A stretch of DNA of 64,000 bases from contig JANRLS010000207.1 in NCBI GenBank assembly GCA_033762315.1, forward strand, positions 7,285 to 71,284. Direction: 5' to 3'. The notes under the pieces were generated by a model, which worked only from the letters and a program-made list of their open reading frames with translations, did not search any database and was not told where the DNA came from. Below, one piece after another: positions 7,856 through 17,174 of this stretch. A program made the position numbers and the translations under genes. Source of the DNA: CAYLLN01 sp033762315 (GTDB taxonomy: Bacteria; Planctomycetota; Planctomycetia; Pirellulales; Pirellulaceae). The first letter of the stretch is position 1. Each line of letters begins with the position of its first letter.

Positions 7856-10800
7856 ATGTCTTCCCTTTCCAATTCCGCTGTCCTGCCGCCTCCCGTGGCG
7901 ACGGACGACCACATCAGCCACGAGCGGACGATTCAGCGGCAACTGGCGCGGACCAGCTTCCAGGTGCGATTGGTCGATCTGGCCGCCAGCCTCGCGCTGC
8001 TCGGCGTGGGTATGTTGTCATTCTTGCTGGTGGCCGCGGTCGTCGATCACTGGATTCTCCCCCTCGGCTGGTTCGGTCGTCTGCTCGCGCTCGCCATGCT
8101 CGTCGGCGGAACCATTGCCTTTCTCGCACGGCAGGTCTGGCCGCTCTTGGCGAAAGCGATCAACCCCACCTATGCCGCCCGAACGATCGAAGAGGCGACG
8201 CCGACGCTCAAGAACAGCCTCGTCAATTTTCTGCTGCTCCGGCAAGACCGCCGGGGAGTGCGCGAGGTCGTCTTCGAGGCGGTCGAGGCGCGGGCCGCCG
8301 CCGACATCGCGGGGGTGCCAATCGAAAATGTCATCGACCGCGGCCGGCTCATTCGCGCAGGCTATGTGCTGTGCGGCGTGATGGCGGTCTTCGCGGCCTA
8401 CAAAATCCTCTCCCCCAAGGATCCGTTCCAAACGATTGCCCGCGTGGTGCTGCCTTGGGCCGACATCGCCCGCCCGTCGCGCGTGCTCATCGGCGACGTT
8501 CTCCCCGGCGATGCCGAGGTCTTTCACGGCCAAATCGTGGGCATCTCGGCGAATGTCGCTGGGCTGGCCGATGGAGATCCGGTTACGCTGGTTTTCAGCA
8601 CGGCCGATGGCCAAACGATTGATCGCCCCGTGCCGATGATTCACGCGGCCGGCGGCCTGCGGTACGAATGCCAGTTGCCGCCTTCGGGCAGTCTCGCGTT
8701 GCCCCAGGCGGGCGAGCGGGCCAATCTGCACGTCGGCACCGCCACCGGCATGCAACAAGACCTGAGCTACAAAATCATCGCTGGCGATGCCGAGTCGCCG
8801 CGCTATAAGCTGGCCGTGGTGGCGGCCCCGACGATCATCGTCGAAAAGCTCGAATACCAGTTCCCCGCCTACACCAAAAAGGCCCCGCAAACGATCGCGC
8901 AGCAAGGGGACATCCTCGCCCTGGAAGGGACGCGGGTCACGATCCACGCTGTCGCCAATCGGCCGATTCAGTCGGCCTATCTGGAATTCGATCCCGGCGT
9001 GAAGGGCGCTCCGCCGGAGCTGATTCCGCTGGCGGTCGAGGGGACGCGGGCCAAGGGAACCATTGTCCTCCAGCTGAAGGCCGACCGGCAAACTCCGTGG
9101 CACTCAAGCTATCAGGTGCGGTTCCTCACGGAGCGTGGTCAGCGCAGCGAGCAACCGATCTTGCACAAGATCGAGGTCGTGCGCGATCTGCCGCCGGAGG
9201 CGCAGGTTCTTTCTCCGCAGAAGGCGCGGAGCGAAGTGCCGCTTGATGGGGCGACAACGCTAGAAATTCGCGGCGTCGATCCCGATTTTGGCCTGTCGCG
9301 CCTCGCGCTCCAAGGCAAGCTGGCGAGCAATCGGCCGCTGGTCATCGAGCTCCTCGATTCCAAGTCGGGTCAGCCGCCGCAAGCGACGGTGACGCACGAA
9401 TTTCTTCCTGCGGCGCACAAGCTGGCGGTGGGAGACGAGCTGATGTTCGTGGCGGTCGCCGAGGATAATCGAGTTAGTCCACAGACGGGTCGGCCCGAAG
9501 CCAACGTCGCCAAGACTGCCGAGTATGTGCTCGTAGTGGTCGCGCCCGTGAAGGCGGGCGCTCCTTCGGCTGGTGGCCCCGGCGAGCCGATGCCCGCCGC
9601 AGGGGAGAATCCCGTCGAGCCAAATCAGCCCAAGACCGGTAACCAAGGGGACAATGGTCAGCCGCAAGCGGGCCAGCAGGGCAAGACTGGCGAGCAAGGC
9701 AAGACTGGCGAGCAAGGCAACTCCGGCCAGCAAAAATCGGCCTCCGGTCAGAAGCCACCGGAGGGGCCCAACGAAAGCGCCGATGGCCAGTCGCAGAAAA
9801 ACGGCAGCGGCGGGCAATCGAAAAGTGGCGACGGCAACAACGGCAATTCCGATAAATCGGAGCAGACCGGCCAGCCCGATAAGTCGCAGCCCGGCGGGCA
9901 ATCCGGCCAAAGTCAGTCTCCCATGCCCGGCGCGAGCGGTCAGCCTCAAGATTCCAGCGGCGGCGGCAATCAAGGGTCAGGAGCGGCCTCGCAAGGGGGC
10001 GCGGCCGGTAGCCAAAGCGGCGGCACTCCCCAGGGGAATTCGCCGATGCAGGAAGATGGCCAACCCGCTCCCGGCACTCCTGGCGGCGCCACCGGCCAGC
10101 CCAGCGGCAACAGCGCGCAGCCCGCTGGCCAGCAAGGGGATGCCAATGCCGATGCCTCGGGCCAGCCCAGCGGCAGCGCCTCCGGCCAGCCCCACGCGAA
10201 AGCCCATGAGGGGCAACTCGTCGAAGAGCTCGTCAAACAAATCCAAAAGGAGCAAGGCCAGGAGGGAAGCGGCCAGCCGGGCCAAGGCAATCGTTCTCAG
10301 TCGCCAGGAGGGAGTACCAACGACAAATCGCAAGCCAAGCCTGCCGAACCAGGAAACTCGGCACCGATCCAAAGCGTGAAAGAAAACACCGGCTCGGCCG
10401 CGGGCCAGCGGAGCGATGACCAAAATCCCCCCAGCCAGCCCGGCAGCGCCGACGGATCAAGAGCCCCCAGCCCCAGCGCTGGATCTCCGCAACAACCCGA
10501 CAAAAATCCGGGCGATAACCCCGGCGCACCAACCCGCAGCGTCAGCAAGGGAGACCCTGCCCAGTCCTCCGGCGCGGGCTCTCCCTCTCAAAACACTCCA
10601 TCCGAAAAGCCCGAGCCCGGCTCGATTCCTAAGCCCGGGGAGTCCGCTCCTTCGCAAGACAACACAACGAATCCGCAAGCCACTCCTCAAGACAAACTCC
10701 CCGGCGACCGGCAAGGTGCCAATCCCTCGACTCAGCCCAGCGGCGGCAATGCCGGCGGCGCTCCGCAGGGTGCCGATCCCACGCAGACCGGTCAAAGGTC

Positions 10801-11860
10801 GCCGCCCAGCCAAGCCGAGCAGCGCGCTCCCGGCGCGGGTCAAAACGGCGACCCGGGGGCCGGCAGCAAGAGTCCCGACAAATCCGGCTCCGGCCAGGGA
10901 CAAGAGGCCAATCGCGATACCCCCAAGTCGCAGCAACCGAGTAACGCAAATGCCCAGCCGGGCGAACCCAGCCCACCCAGCGGCAGCAAGAAGCAATCCG
11001 ATTCGCAAGGTGGCCAGTCGGGCGATCAAAGCGGCGGCGGCAAGCAGGGTGCCGGCCAGCCGGGCGGTCAAGAAGGCAATGACAGCGCCGGCGGCAAAAG
11101 TGCGGCCGATCAAGGTGCCGGCAAGGCGAACGAAACCGGCTCCGGCGAAACCGGCAACCAGGCCGGCACCGGCCCGCAAGCTGCCGGCCAAACGGGCCAA
11201 AGCGGCAATCAGCCCGGCAATGGCACCAACAGCCGCAGTGGGAACGAGGGTACTCCCCCCAAAGCTGGCGCTGAGCCCGGTCGCGAAGCGAACCCGCCGA
11301 AGCCCGCAGAAACCGCCCAGTCGGGCGATGCTCCCGGTGCCGGCGGAGAGGCAAAAGCCGGGACCAAGCCCAAGGGGGACGGCGAATCGACGAAAGGCCC
11401 CGGCCAAGGGGGCCCGCCGATCAACGGCGGTGGCGATGGCAACCGCGCGCCCGCCAGCGGCGGCCCGGTCGCGGAAGTGCCCGAAGGTGACGCCGCCAAT
11501 CTCGAGTATTCCCGCCGCGCCACCGACCTCGTCCTACAGCGGCTCAAGGATCAGGCCCACGAGCCCGATCCGGAACTACTCGACAAGCTCGGCTGGACGA
11601 AGGAAGACCTGCAAGAATTCCTCCGCCGCTGGGAGGGACTGAAGGAATCGGCCGATAAATCTCCCGATGGCAAACGCGAGCTCGACGAGGCCCTGCGAAG
11701 TCTCGGCCTGCGCGACCCCGCCAATCGCAAGCGGGCCGGCGGTGCGGCTAGCGACCAACAGCGCGACTTGCGCGATAGCGGCAACCGCACCGCTCCCCCC
11801 GCACAATATCGCGACCTCTTCGACTCGTTCCGCAAAGGAGCGGCACGTTCGGGAAAGTGA
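7856..11860 (+). CDS. Giant membrane protein with ~650-residue low-complexity Gly/Gln/Ser/Pro region
   Basis: A 1334-residue protein. The ATG at 7856 (MSSLSNSAV) is preferred over the frame start at 7805. Two transmembrane helices lie near residues 45-90 (LALLGVGMLSFLLVAAVV; RLLALAMLVGGTIAFLA) and a third near 170. A folded region of about 350 residues follows with beta-sandwich-like segments, resembling DUF4175-type proteins. From about 9550 to 11495 the sequence is almost only G, Q, S, P, N, K, A and T with repeats such as GKTGEQ and predicts a long disordered linker. A conserved-looking C-terminus (EYSRRATDLVLQRLKDQ to YRDLFDSFRKGAA) closes it. The tail identity suggests the frame is real throughout. 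Function unknown; possibly envelope organisation. Confidence 0.75.
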   Translation: MSSLSNSAVLPPPVATDDHISHERTIQRQLARTSFQVRLVDLAASLALLGVGMLSFLLVAAVVDHWILPLGWFGRLLALAMLVGGTIAFLARQVWPLLAKAINPTYAARTIEEATPTLKNSLVNFLLLRQDRRGVREVVFEAVEARAAADIAGVPIENVIDRGRLIRAGYVLCGVMAVFAAYKILSPKDPFQTIARVVLPWADIARPSRVLIGDVLPGDAEVFHGQIVGISANVAGLADGDPVTLVFSTADGQTIDRPVPMIHAAGGLRYECQLPPSGSLALPQAGERANLHVGTATGMQQDLSYKIIAGDAESPRYKLAVVAAPTIIVEKLEYQFPAYTKKAPQTIAQQGDILALEGTRVTIHAVANRPIQSAYLEFDPGVKGAPPELIPLAVEGTRAKGTIVLQLKADRQTPWHSSYQVRFLTERGQRSEQPILHKIEVVRDLPPEAQVLSPQKARSEVPLDGATTLEIRGVDPDFGLSRLALQGKLASNRPLVIELLDSKSGQPPQATVTHEFLPAAHKLAVGDELMFVAVAEDNRVSPQTGRPEANVAKTAEYVLVVVAPVKAGAPSAGGPGEPMPAAGENPVEPNQPKTGNQGDNGQPQAGQQGKTGEQGKTGEQGNSGQQKSASGQKPPEGPNESADGQSQKNGSGGQSKSGDGNNGNSDKSEQTGQPDKSQPGGQSGQSQSPMPGASGQPQDSSGGGNQGSGAASQGGAAGSQSGGTPQGNSPMQEDGQPAPGTPGGATGQPSGNSAQPAGQQGDANADASGQPSGSASGQPHAKAHEGQLVEELVKQIQKEQGQEGSGQPGQGNRSQSPGGSTNDKSQAKPAEPGNSAPIQSVKENTGSAAGQRSDDQNPPSQPGSADGSRAPSPSAGSPQQPDKNPGDNPGAPTRSVSKGDPAQSSGAGSPSQNTPSEKPEPGSIPKPGESAPSQDNTTNPQATPQDKLPGDRQGANPSTQPSGGNAGGAPQGADPTQTGQRSPPSQAEQRAPGAGQNGDPGAGSKSPDKSGSGQGQEANRDTPKSQQPSNANAQPGEPSPPSGSKKQSDSQGGQSGDQSGGGKQGAGQPGGQEGNDSAGGKSAADQGAGKANETGSGETGNQAGTGPQAAGQTGQSGNQPGNGTNSRSGNEGTPPKAGAEPGREANPPKPAETAQSGDAPGAGGEAKAGTKPKGDGESTKGPGQGGPPINGGGDGNRAPASGGPVAEVPEGDAANLEYSRRATDLVLQRLKDQAHEPDPELLDKLGWTKEDLQEFLRRWEGLKESADKSPDGKRELDEALRSLGLRDPANRKRAGGAASDQQRDLRDSGNRTAPPAQYRDLFDSFRKGAARSGK

Positions 11861-11913
11861 GTTTTCAAAAGGCCCGGTCTAAGGTGGCATTGTCCAAGCG
11901 TGGAGACTATTCG

Positions 11914-12150
11914 ATGGCGGCACTTGTTTTAACCAATGTCACCGACGGTTTATTGCAAGAACTTCAGGTGCGCGCGGCCCATCATCGGAGAAGTCCGGAA
12001 GAAGAAGCTGCTGCCATCTTGCGCGACGCGCTGCAGGGCAGCCGCGCGCAGGATTGGGAGCAGGTCGATGCCATTCATGAGAAACTAGGAGGTTCGGGGC
12101 GTTCGTTCAGTGACTCCACGGACCTGGTCCGCGAGGACCGCGACCGATGA
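11914..12150 (+). CDS. VapB/FitA-like antitoxin (ribbon-helix-helix)
   Basis: A 78-residue protein beginning MAALVLTNVTDGLLQELQVR. It shows the beta-strand then helix-turn-helix pattern of FitA/VapB-type ribbon-helix-helix antitoxins, including HHRRSPEEEAAAILRDAL. The ATG at 11914 has GGAG 7 bases upstream; a GTG at 11857 would overlap the upstream stop and is less likely. Its stop overlaps the start of the PIN-domain gene in an ATGA junction, the usual translationally coupled antitoxin-toxin order. It is expected to bind the toxin through its C-terminus and to repress the operon. Confidence 0.75.
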   Translation: MAALVLTNVTDGLLQELQVRAAHHRRSPEEEAAAILRDALQGSRAQDWEQVDAIHEKLGGSGRSFSDSTDLVREDRDR

Positions 12151-12581
12151 GCGTGGTCGTTGTCGATTCCAGCGTGGGCCTCAAGTGGTTCGTTCCAGAA
12201 GCTTACTCGGCCGAAGCCCGCTCGTTTCGCTCTGGCGCATTTGGGTTGCATACGCTTGCCCGCTTTTTTGACCTGGAAATTGCGAACATCTTGTGGAAAA
12301 AAATGAGACGTGCTGAGCTGACTAGTCCGGAGTGCAACCTGATCCTGACTGAACTCCCTGCACTTCCGGTGGCGCGGCACGACGAACTCCCGCTGCTGTC
12401 AGTCGCGTTCGACCTGGCGGTACATACGCAGCGGACCGTCTATGATTGTTTGTACTTGGCCCTGGCGGTCAAAATCAGAGGTCAGATGCTGACGGCCGAC
12501 GAGCGGCTGTGCAACAGTATCGCAACGACGCCGTGGAAGAATAACATTCGTTGGCTTGGCAACCTCGCGCCCGCTCCCTGA
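12147..12581 (+). CDS. PIN-domain ribonuclease, VapC-type toxin
   Basis: A 144-residue PIN-domain protein. The acidic metal-binding set is intact: Asp7 in VVVVDSSV, Glu44 in DLEIANILW, Asp100 in TVYDCLYLALA and Asp118 in LTADERL. VapC toxins cleave RNA, often tRNA or the sarcin-ricin loop, until neutralised by the cognate VapB. The gene overlaps the antitoxin gene by 4 bases. The pair sits between a large membrane protein gene and nadB with no mobile-element remnants that I can see. The RNA target cannot be read from the sequence. Confidence 0.85.
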   Translation: MSVVVVDSSVGLKWFVPEAYSAEARSFRSGAFGLHTLARFFDLEIANILWKKMRRAELTSPECNLILTELPALPVARHDELPLLSVAFDLAVHTQRTVYDCLYLALAVKIRGQMLTADERLCNSIATTPWKNNIRWLGNLAPAP

Positions 12582-12609
12582 TTGTTAGGCTCTCGTCAGT
12601 TTTTTGCCC

Positions 12610-14247
12610 ATGACCCTCCTCACCCCCCGCTATCTCGTCCCCTTCCAACCGCGCGAGCTGCCGCACTATTTCGCCGACGTGCTGGTCATCGGCGGCGGTC
12701 TGGCGGGGTTGCGGGCGGCGCATGCCATCGATCCACGGCTCAGCGTGCTCGTGGTTACGAAGGACGCCATCGAGCAATCGAACAGCAACTATGCTCAGGG
12801 TGGCATCGCGGGGGTGCTCGATCCCGACGACCATTTTGAAGAGCACGTGCAAGACACGCTCGTCGCCGGCGGCACTCTGTGCGACGAGCAGGTGGTCGAA
12901 ATGGTGGTCCGAGAAGCTCCCGAGCGCATTCAAGAGCTGATCGACTGGGGCACTCATTTCGACGAACATGCCGGCAAGATCACCCTCGGCCGAGAGGGCG
13001 GCCACAGCAAAAGCCGCATCGTGCATGCCCTGGGGGACATGACCGGCAAGGAGGTGATGCGGGCCGTCATCGCGCATACGCACCGCTTGCCGAACGTCCG
13101 CGTTTGGGAAAATACGTTCACGCTCGACCTGCTCACGCACGCCGGCGCGTGCCGCGGAGCGATCGTCGTCACCCGCCACGGCGAGAAGATGCTCGTCTGG
13201 GCCCGGCAAACCGTGCTCACCACCGGCGGCTGCGGGCAGATCTATCGCGAATCGACCAACCCGCCGGTCGCCACCGGCGATGGCCACGCGATGGCCTACC
13301 GGGCCGGCGCTCGCCTCCGCGACATGGAATTCGTGCAATTCCATCCCACCGTCCTTTATATTGCCGGCGGTAGCCGCAGCCTCATTACCGAGGCAGTCCG
13401 CGGGGAAGGGGGTTGGCTGGTCGATAAGGACGGCGTCCGCTTCATGCCAGGGTACGACGCGCGGGCCGAGCTTGCCCCGCGCGACATCGTCTCGCAGGCC
13501 ATCGTCAACCAGATGGAAAAAACTCGCCACCCTTGCGTCTATCTCGATGTGACTCATCTCGACGCGGCGTTCGTCCTCAAGCGTTTCCCCGGCATCGCGG
13601 CGGCTTGCCAGCAGTTTGGCATCGACATCACCCGCGACAAAATCCCGGTCCGGCCGGGCGCCCACTACATGATCGGCGGCGTCACCGTCGATCAAACGGG
13701 TCGCACCAGCCTGCCCGGCCTGTGGGCGGCGGGCGAGGTCAGCTCCAGCGGCCTGCACGGGGCCAATCGTCTCGCCAGCAACAGCCTGCTCGAAGGGCTG
13801 GTCTATGGCGCGCACGCCGGCGCGGCCGCTTCGCGAGCGGCACTCGAAACGCCCGGCGATTTTCGGGTCTTTCCGCTCGAAAACCCGGTCGTGGTTCCCC
13901 CCGCCGAGCCGCTCGACCTGGCCGACATCCGCAACTCGCTCAAGGCGGTCATGTGGCGCAGTTGCGGCGTTCGCCGCGGCGGCGATGCCCTCCGCGAAGC
14001 GCTCGAAGCGGTCGATGGCTGGCGGCGCTACGTGCTCCCCCGCCAGTTTGGCGACATCAAGGGGTGGGAACTGCAGAACCTGCTGACGATTGCCCGCGTG
14101 ATGATTCAGGCGGCCCTCGTCCGCGAAGAGTCGCGTGGCGTGCATTTGCGGACCGACTTTCCCACGCTCGACGACGCCCGTTGGAACAAGCATCTCTGGT
14201 TCGAGCGCGGTGAGACGCCGACCGTCGAGCGCTGGGGAGCGGCTTGA
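12610..14247 (+). CDS. nadB: L-aspartate oxidase
   Basis: A 545-residue flavoenzyme that oxidises L-aspartate to iminoaspartate, the first step of de novo NAD synthesis. The FAD-binding start VLVIGGGLAGLRAA is followed by SNSNYAQGGIAGVL, REGGHSKSRIVHALGDMTG, the active-site segment GVTVDQTGRTSLPGLWAAGE, and HGANRLASNSLLEGLVYGA. These distinguish NadB from fumarate reductase and succinate dehydrogenase flavoproteins, as does the lack of partner subunits here. Length is normal. The ATG at 12610 is chosen over a TTG two codons upstream. nadA and nadC are not in the window. Confidence 0.95.
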   Translation: MTLLTPRYLVPFQPRELPHYFADVLVIGGGLAGLRAAHAIDPRLSVLVVTKDAIEQSNSNYAQGGIAGVLDPDDHFEEHVQDTLVAGGTLCDEQVVEMVVREAPERIQELIDWGTHFDEHAGKITLGREGGHSKSRIVHALGDMTGKEVMRAVIAHTHRLPNVRVWENTFTLDLLTHAGACRGAIVVTRHGEKMLVWARQTVLTTGGCGQIYRESTNPPVATGDGHAMAYRAGARLRDMEFVQFHPTVLYIAGGSRSLITEAVRGEGGWLVDKDGVRFMPGYDARAELAPRDIVSQAIVNQMEKTRHPCVYLDVTHLDAAFVLKRFPGIAAACQQFGIDITRDKIPVRPGAHYMIGGVTVDQTGRTSLPGLWAAGEVSSSGLHGANRLASNSLLEGLVYGAHAGAAASRAALETPGDFRVFPLENPVVVPPAEPLDLADIRNSLKAVMWRSCGVRRGGDALREALEAVDGWRRYVLPRQFGDIKGWELQNLLTIARVMIQAALVREESRGVHLRTDFPTLDDARWNKHLWFERGETPTVERWGAA

Positions 14248-14308
14248 CGCGCGGCTCCCCCGCGCGGCATCAAGATTCGTGGGGCGGCGGCCAGCGGGAT
14301 GCATTCTC

Positions 14309-15598
14309 ATGTTTGGTCTTGCCCCGTCTTCGCGCTCGCGCCGCCGGATCTGGCGGCTCGATCCAGCTCTATTCGTGTTCGCCACGCTCTGTACGACGGT
14401 TCTTGGCGTCGCCAATTCGCTCGGCTACACGCGCAGCGAGCCTGACTTGGCCGTCGGTACCGCGGGAAGTCGCGAGCTGGCATCGACCACGACTCGCCTC
14501 GCCGGCTGGCCGTGGCCCTATCTGGCGGTGCAGGGAGACGCGTTGATTCCCTGGACCGAGCTCCACGATTCGCTCGGTTGGGCTTCCCCACTGGCGGCGG
14601 CCGCTGATTTGCTCGTCGGCTTGGCCACGGCAATCGCAGCTGGCGCGGTGCTGGCCTGGTGGTGGCGCGGCAGAACAGGCTGGCGGCAATTCGGCCTGCG
14701 CGACCTGGCCCTGGCGATGGCGCTTGTCGCGGCTGTGCTCGCCTGGGTTGTTCTGCCCTCCCTGGCTACCTCGCGCGAGAGGCGCGCGCTATGTCACCTG
14801 TCGATTCAGATCGCCACCTTTGACGAATGGGAGCGCCAGCCCGGCGGAAAGTCCGTCCTGTGGCAACCAGGCCCGCTGGCTTGGCTGCGCCCGCTGACCG
14901 GCGACTTGCTGCCGCTGGGGGATCGCGTCGTCGGCCTTTCGGCCTACAGCGGCGACATCCCCCAGCTGGCGGCATTTCCGCACTTGCGGGCCCTGCGCTT
15001 GCATGGCACCACGACCGACCGCGAACTAACGAAGCTCGCCCGGCTGCCGCGTCTCGAAATGCTCGACCTGACCGATGTCGTCCCGCGGCAAGACCAGGAT
15101 GGTTGGCTGGCCGGGGCGAGCGCCGCGGGAAAGTATCCGCTCGCGCTGCCCCACCTTCGCCGGCTTTATGCGCGCGACAACTTGCTGCAAGGGAGCGATC
15201 TGGCGGGCCTGGCATCGCTGGAAGAACTCGATCTTTCGGGATCGGTCGTTGATCGCGAGTCGGCCGCCACGTTGGGCACGTTAACCACGCTCCGCATCCT
15301 CGATTTGCACGACACCGCCCTGGACGACGAATTGCTCGCCGATATCGCCCGCTTGCCAAATCTCGAATTGCTCGACATCTCCGGGACCGACGTTACCGAT
15401 GCAGGCCTCGCCCATCTCGCCCACCTGCCGCGATTGATGACGATTTGGGTGGCGCAAACCGCGATTACGGATCGTGGTCTCGCCAAGCTGGCCGGTTGTC
15501 CGCGGCTCGATTCGGTGCGTGTCACCGGTAGCGAAGTGACGCGCGGCGGCCTCGTGGCCTTTCGCCGCGCTCGGCCGAGTTGCCAGGTGCATCCGTAG
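14309..15598 (+). CDS. Leucine-rich-repeat membrane protein
   Basis: A 429-residue protein starting MFGLAPSSRSRRR. Three hydrophobic segments are visible: FVFATLCTTVLGVANSLGY near residue 20, LLVGLATAIAAGAVLAWWW near 105, and LALAMALVAAVLAWVVL near 135. The second half contains regular leucine-rich repeats such as LEELDLSGSVVDRESA, LRILDLHDTALDDELL and LELLDISGTDVTDAGL, ending near the C-terminus. This planctomycete architecture is common and usually functionally unassigned; LRRs suggest protein binding. The upstream in-frame extension from 14135 overlaps nadB and is rejected. It could be cotranscribed with nadB, 61 bases away. Confidence 0.75.
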   Translation: MFGLAPSSRSRRRIWRLDPALFVFATLCTTVLGVANSLGYTRSEPDLAVGTAGSRELASTTTRLAGWPWPYLAVQGDALIPWTELHDSLGWASPLAAAADLLVGLATAIAAGAVLAWWWRGRTGWRQFGLRDLALAMALVAAVLAWVVLPSLATSRERRALCHLSIQIATFDEWERQPGGKSVLWQPGPLAWLRPLTGDLLPLGDRVVGLSAYSGDIPQLAAFPHLRALRLHGTTTDRELTKLARLPRLEMLDLTDVVPRQDQDGWLAGASAAGKYPLALPHLRRLYARDNLLQGSDLAGLASLEELDLSGSVVDRESAATLGTLTTLRILDLHDTALDDELLADIARLPNLELLDISGTDVTDAGLAHLAHLPRLMTIWVAQTAITDRGLAKLAGCPRLDSVRVTGSEVTRGGLVAFRRARPSCQVHP

Positions 15599-15741
15599 GA
15601 AAAATCCGTCGGAATCTCCTCAAGTTCTCGATTTCAACCGCCGATAAATGCGTTGCGACCCGGTAAACCAGGATGACTTTGCCGGTCGCGCAGTTTTCGC
15701 AAGCCGCCAGCGGCGGACCGCTAGCAGGGAAGGATTCCTCC

Positions 15742-16275
15742 ATGACACGTTCGCGTCGCGGTCTGGTCACGATGGCCCTCGTCTTTTGCTCCCTCCATGC
15801 CGGTTGCAGCCTGCTGCAGCCGCAGGAAGCACCGAAACTGACCGCCGATGTCGCGGCAGCGGCGGGGCAAGTCGCCACGCCAGGCGGCACGAATACCTAC
15901 ACGATCGAGATTCGCAAAGCGGATGGCCGCACCGCCGTCAAGCAGCAAGAATTGACCGGCCCGCTGCATGTGCAAGAGGCGCTGGCCGGGTCGAAGGCCA
16001 ACAAGCAATTCCGCCGCTTCACGTTGGCCCTGCAGCGGCCGCTTCCCGACGGCCGCGTTCACAACATGGACGTGGAATTCGACCGGGCGGCCAAAATGGT
16101 CGAGCCGGAGTACGATTACACCCTGCTTCCCGGCGATAAGCTGATTGTCACCGAAGACACCACGTCGATGGTGGATGAAGCACTCGACATGGTCTCGGGA
16201 TCGATGGGTGGGATCAACCCGCTGACCGGCAAGCCGAAAGTGAAGAACACCGGGAAATATCGCATTGGCGGCTAG
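15742..16275 (+). CDS. Hypothetical lipoprotein
   Basis: A 177-residue protein. The ATG at 15742 (MTRSRRGLVTMALVFCSL) gives a clean lipoprotein signal with lipobox LHAGC, so the longer frame from 15673 is rejected. The mature part has NTYTIEIRKADGRT followed by a helical stretch and LLPGDKLIVTED, which faintly recalls SLBB/polysaccharide-export beta-grasp segments, but I do not assign a family. The C-terminus ends in a short basic tail. It is convergent with the TIR-domain gene at 16324, about 50 bases away. It probably sits in the outer membrane or periplasm. Confidence 0.65.
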   Translation: MTRSRRGLVTMALVFCSLHAGCSLLQPQEAPKLTADVAAAAGQVATPGGTNTYTIEIRKADGRTAVKQQELTGPLHVQEALAGSKANKQFRRFTLALQRPLPDGRVHNMDVEFDRAAKMVEPEYDYTLLPGDKLIVTEDTTSMVDEALDMVSGSMGGINPLTGKPKVKNTGKYRIGG

Positions 16276-16323
16276 TGTCGAATGGCCAATGACCAAATCC
16301 CAACGGACCAAGGACAATACCCG

Positions 16324-16956
16324 TCACGCCGCCTTCTTCATTTCCATCGCCAGCCGTTCGCGCAAAAACTGACCAAGCCAATCGCGCAGTTCCATGTCGA
16401 TGGCGGGCTTCTCGACGCGCCAGCCCAGCCGCAGATGATCGGCAATCAGCTCCACGGTGTCATCCCGCGCGATTCCGTCGCGTAGGTCGAACATCGTTCG
16501 CCGGTTGAGTCCCAGCGGCAGCCGCTCAATCGCTTCGAGGTTCCCCAAACGGAGCACGGGAACGAGGTCCATCTGTCCGGCCGCGGCCATCGCGCAGGCC
16601 TGCTGGAATTCGTCCAGCACGTAGCCATCCTCGCAGCTCGTTTGCGGCGTGTAATCGCCATAACCGAGCCGCGCGAGATAGCCCGGCGTGATGACCGGAA
16701 TGAATGCCTGGCAGACGCACATCGCCGCCAGTGCTACGTCGGCCGTCAGTGGCGCGACCTCGGCCTTGCCATTCAACAGCGGATTCAGCAACCGCCGCAC
16801 GCGATGATCGTCCACCACCTCGACTCCCCATTGCCGCAGACCGGCGGAAAACTGCCGGACCCACTCGACGTGCTGGCGATTGAGCTCGTCGGCATTGGGT
16901 CCGGCAAACTCCCGGTGGCGATACGACAGGAACACCCGCGCTTGACGGTTAAACAT
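16324..16956 (-). CDS. Standalone TIR-like domain protein
   Basis: A 210-residue protein starting MFNRQARVFLSYRHRE, the beta-A strand and AA-loop typical of TIR/SEFIR domains. The segments WVRQFSAGLRQWGVEVVDD, AFIPVITPGYLAR and the YVLDEFQQA helix follow. Glu116 in that helix is at the place where catalytic TIR NADases carry their essential glutamate. The domain fills almost the whole protein, with about 60 residues after it. I chose the ATG at 16956 because the longer frame only adds non-TIR residues. Bacterial TIR proteins can be NAD-cleaving immune effectors or scaffolds. No Thoeris, CBASS or other partner lies next to it, so a defence role is only possible. Confidence 0.7.
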   Translation of the reverse strand: MFNRQARVFLSYRHREFAGPNADELNRQHVEWVRQFSAGLRQWGVEVVDDHRVRRLLNPLLNGKAEVAPLTADVALAAMCVCQAFIPVITPGYLARLGYGDYTPQTSCEDGYVLDEFQQACAMAAAGQMDLVPVLRLGNLEAIERLPLGLNRRTMFDLRDGIARDDTVELIADHLRLGWRVEKPAIDMELRDWLGQFLRERLAMEMKKAA

Positions 16957-17085
16957 GCGTGGCCTCAGCCGAAATCCAGCGCCAGCAGGCCCGCGATTGA
17001 CGGGAGAAGCCTCCGGCGTGGAGGGGAGAGATAGCACAATCGGGCCGGCGGCGGAAGTTCAATCGTGCCAGCACGCCGTTCGCGA

Positions 17086-17115
17086 TTGACGCGCGGCGGG
17101 ATTTTCCGGTACATA
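17086..17115 (+). promoter_or_regulatory. Possible sigma-70 promoter for the flagellar TPR operon
   Basis: TTGACG (17086-17091) and TACATA (17110-17115) are separated by 18 bases, 60 bases upstream of the first gene of the flagellar locus. The -10 box is weak. It lies in the 218-bp divergent interval shared with the TIR gene. Confidence 0.3.
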
Positions 17116-17174
17116 CCCGCCGCTCGGTGCCGCGCGATCCTCTTGCGCGGACCGGCCCGATCAAGGAAGATTCG

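Noticed and set aside
10416..11642. 408-codon plus-strand frame inside the low-complexity region
   Set aside because: Lys/Pro/Ala-rich translation of the repetitive region in another frame; the host frame alone joins a sensible N- and C-terminus.
11857..11913. GTG start for the VapB-like gene
   Set aside because: It overlaps the previous stop and adds 19 residues with no antitoxin features; the ATG at 11914 has a good ribosome-binding site.
12475..14415. 646-codon minus-strand frame
   Set aside because: It is antisense to nadB and arises from GC-rich codon bias; no domain can be seen in it.
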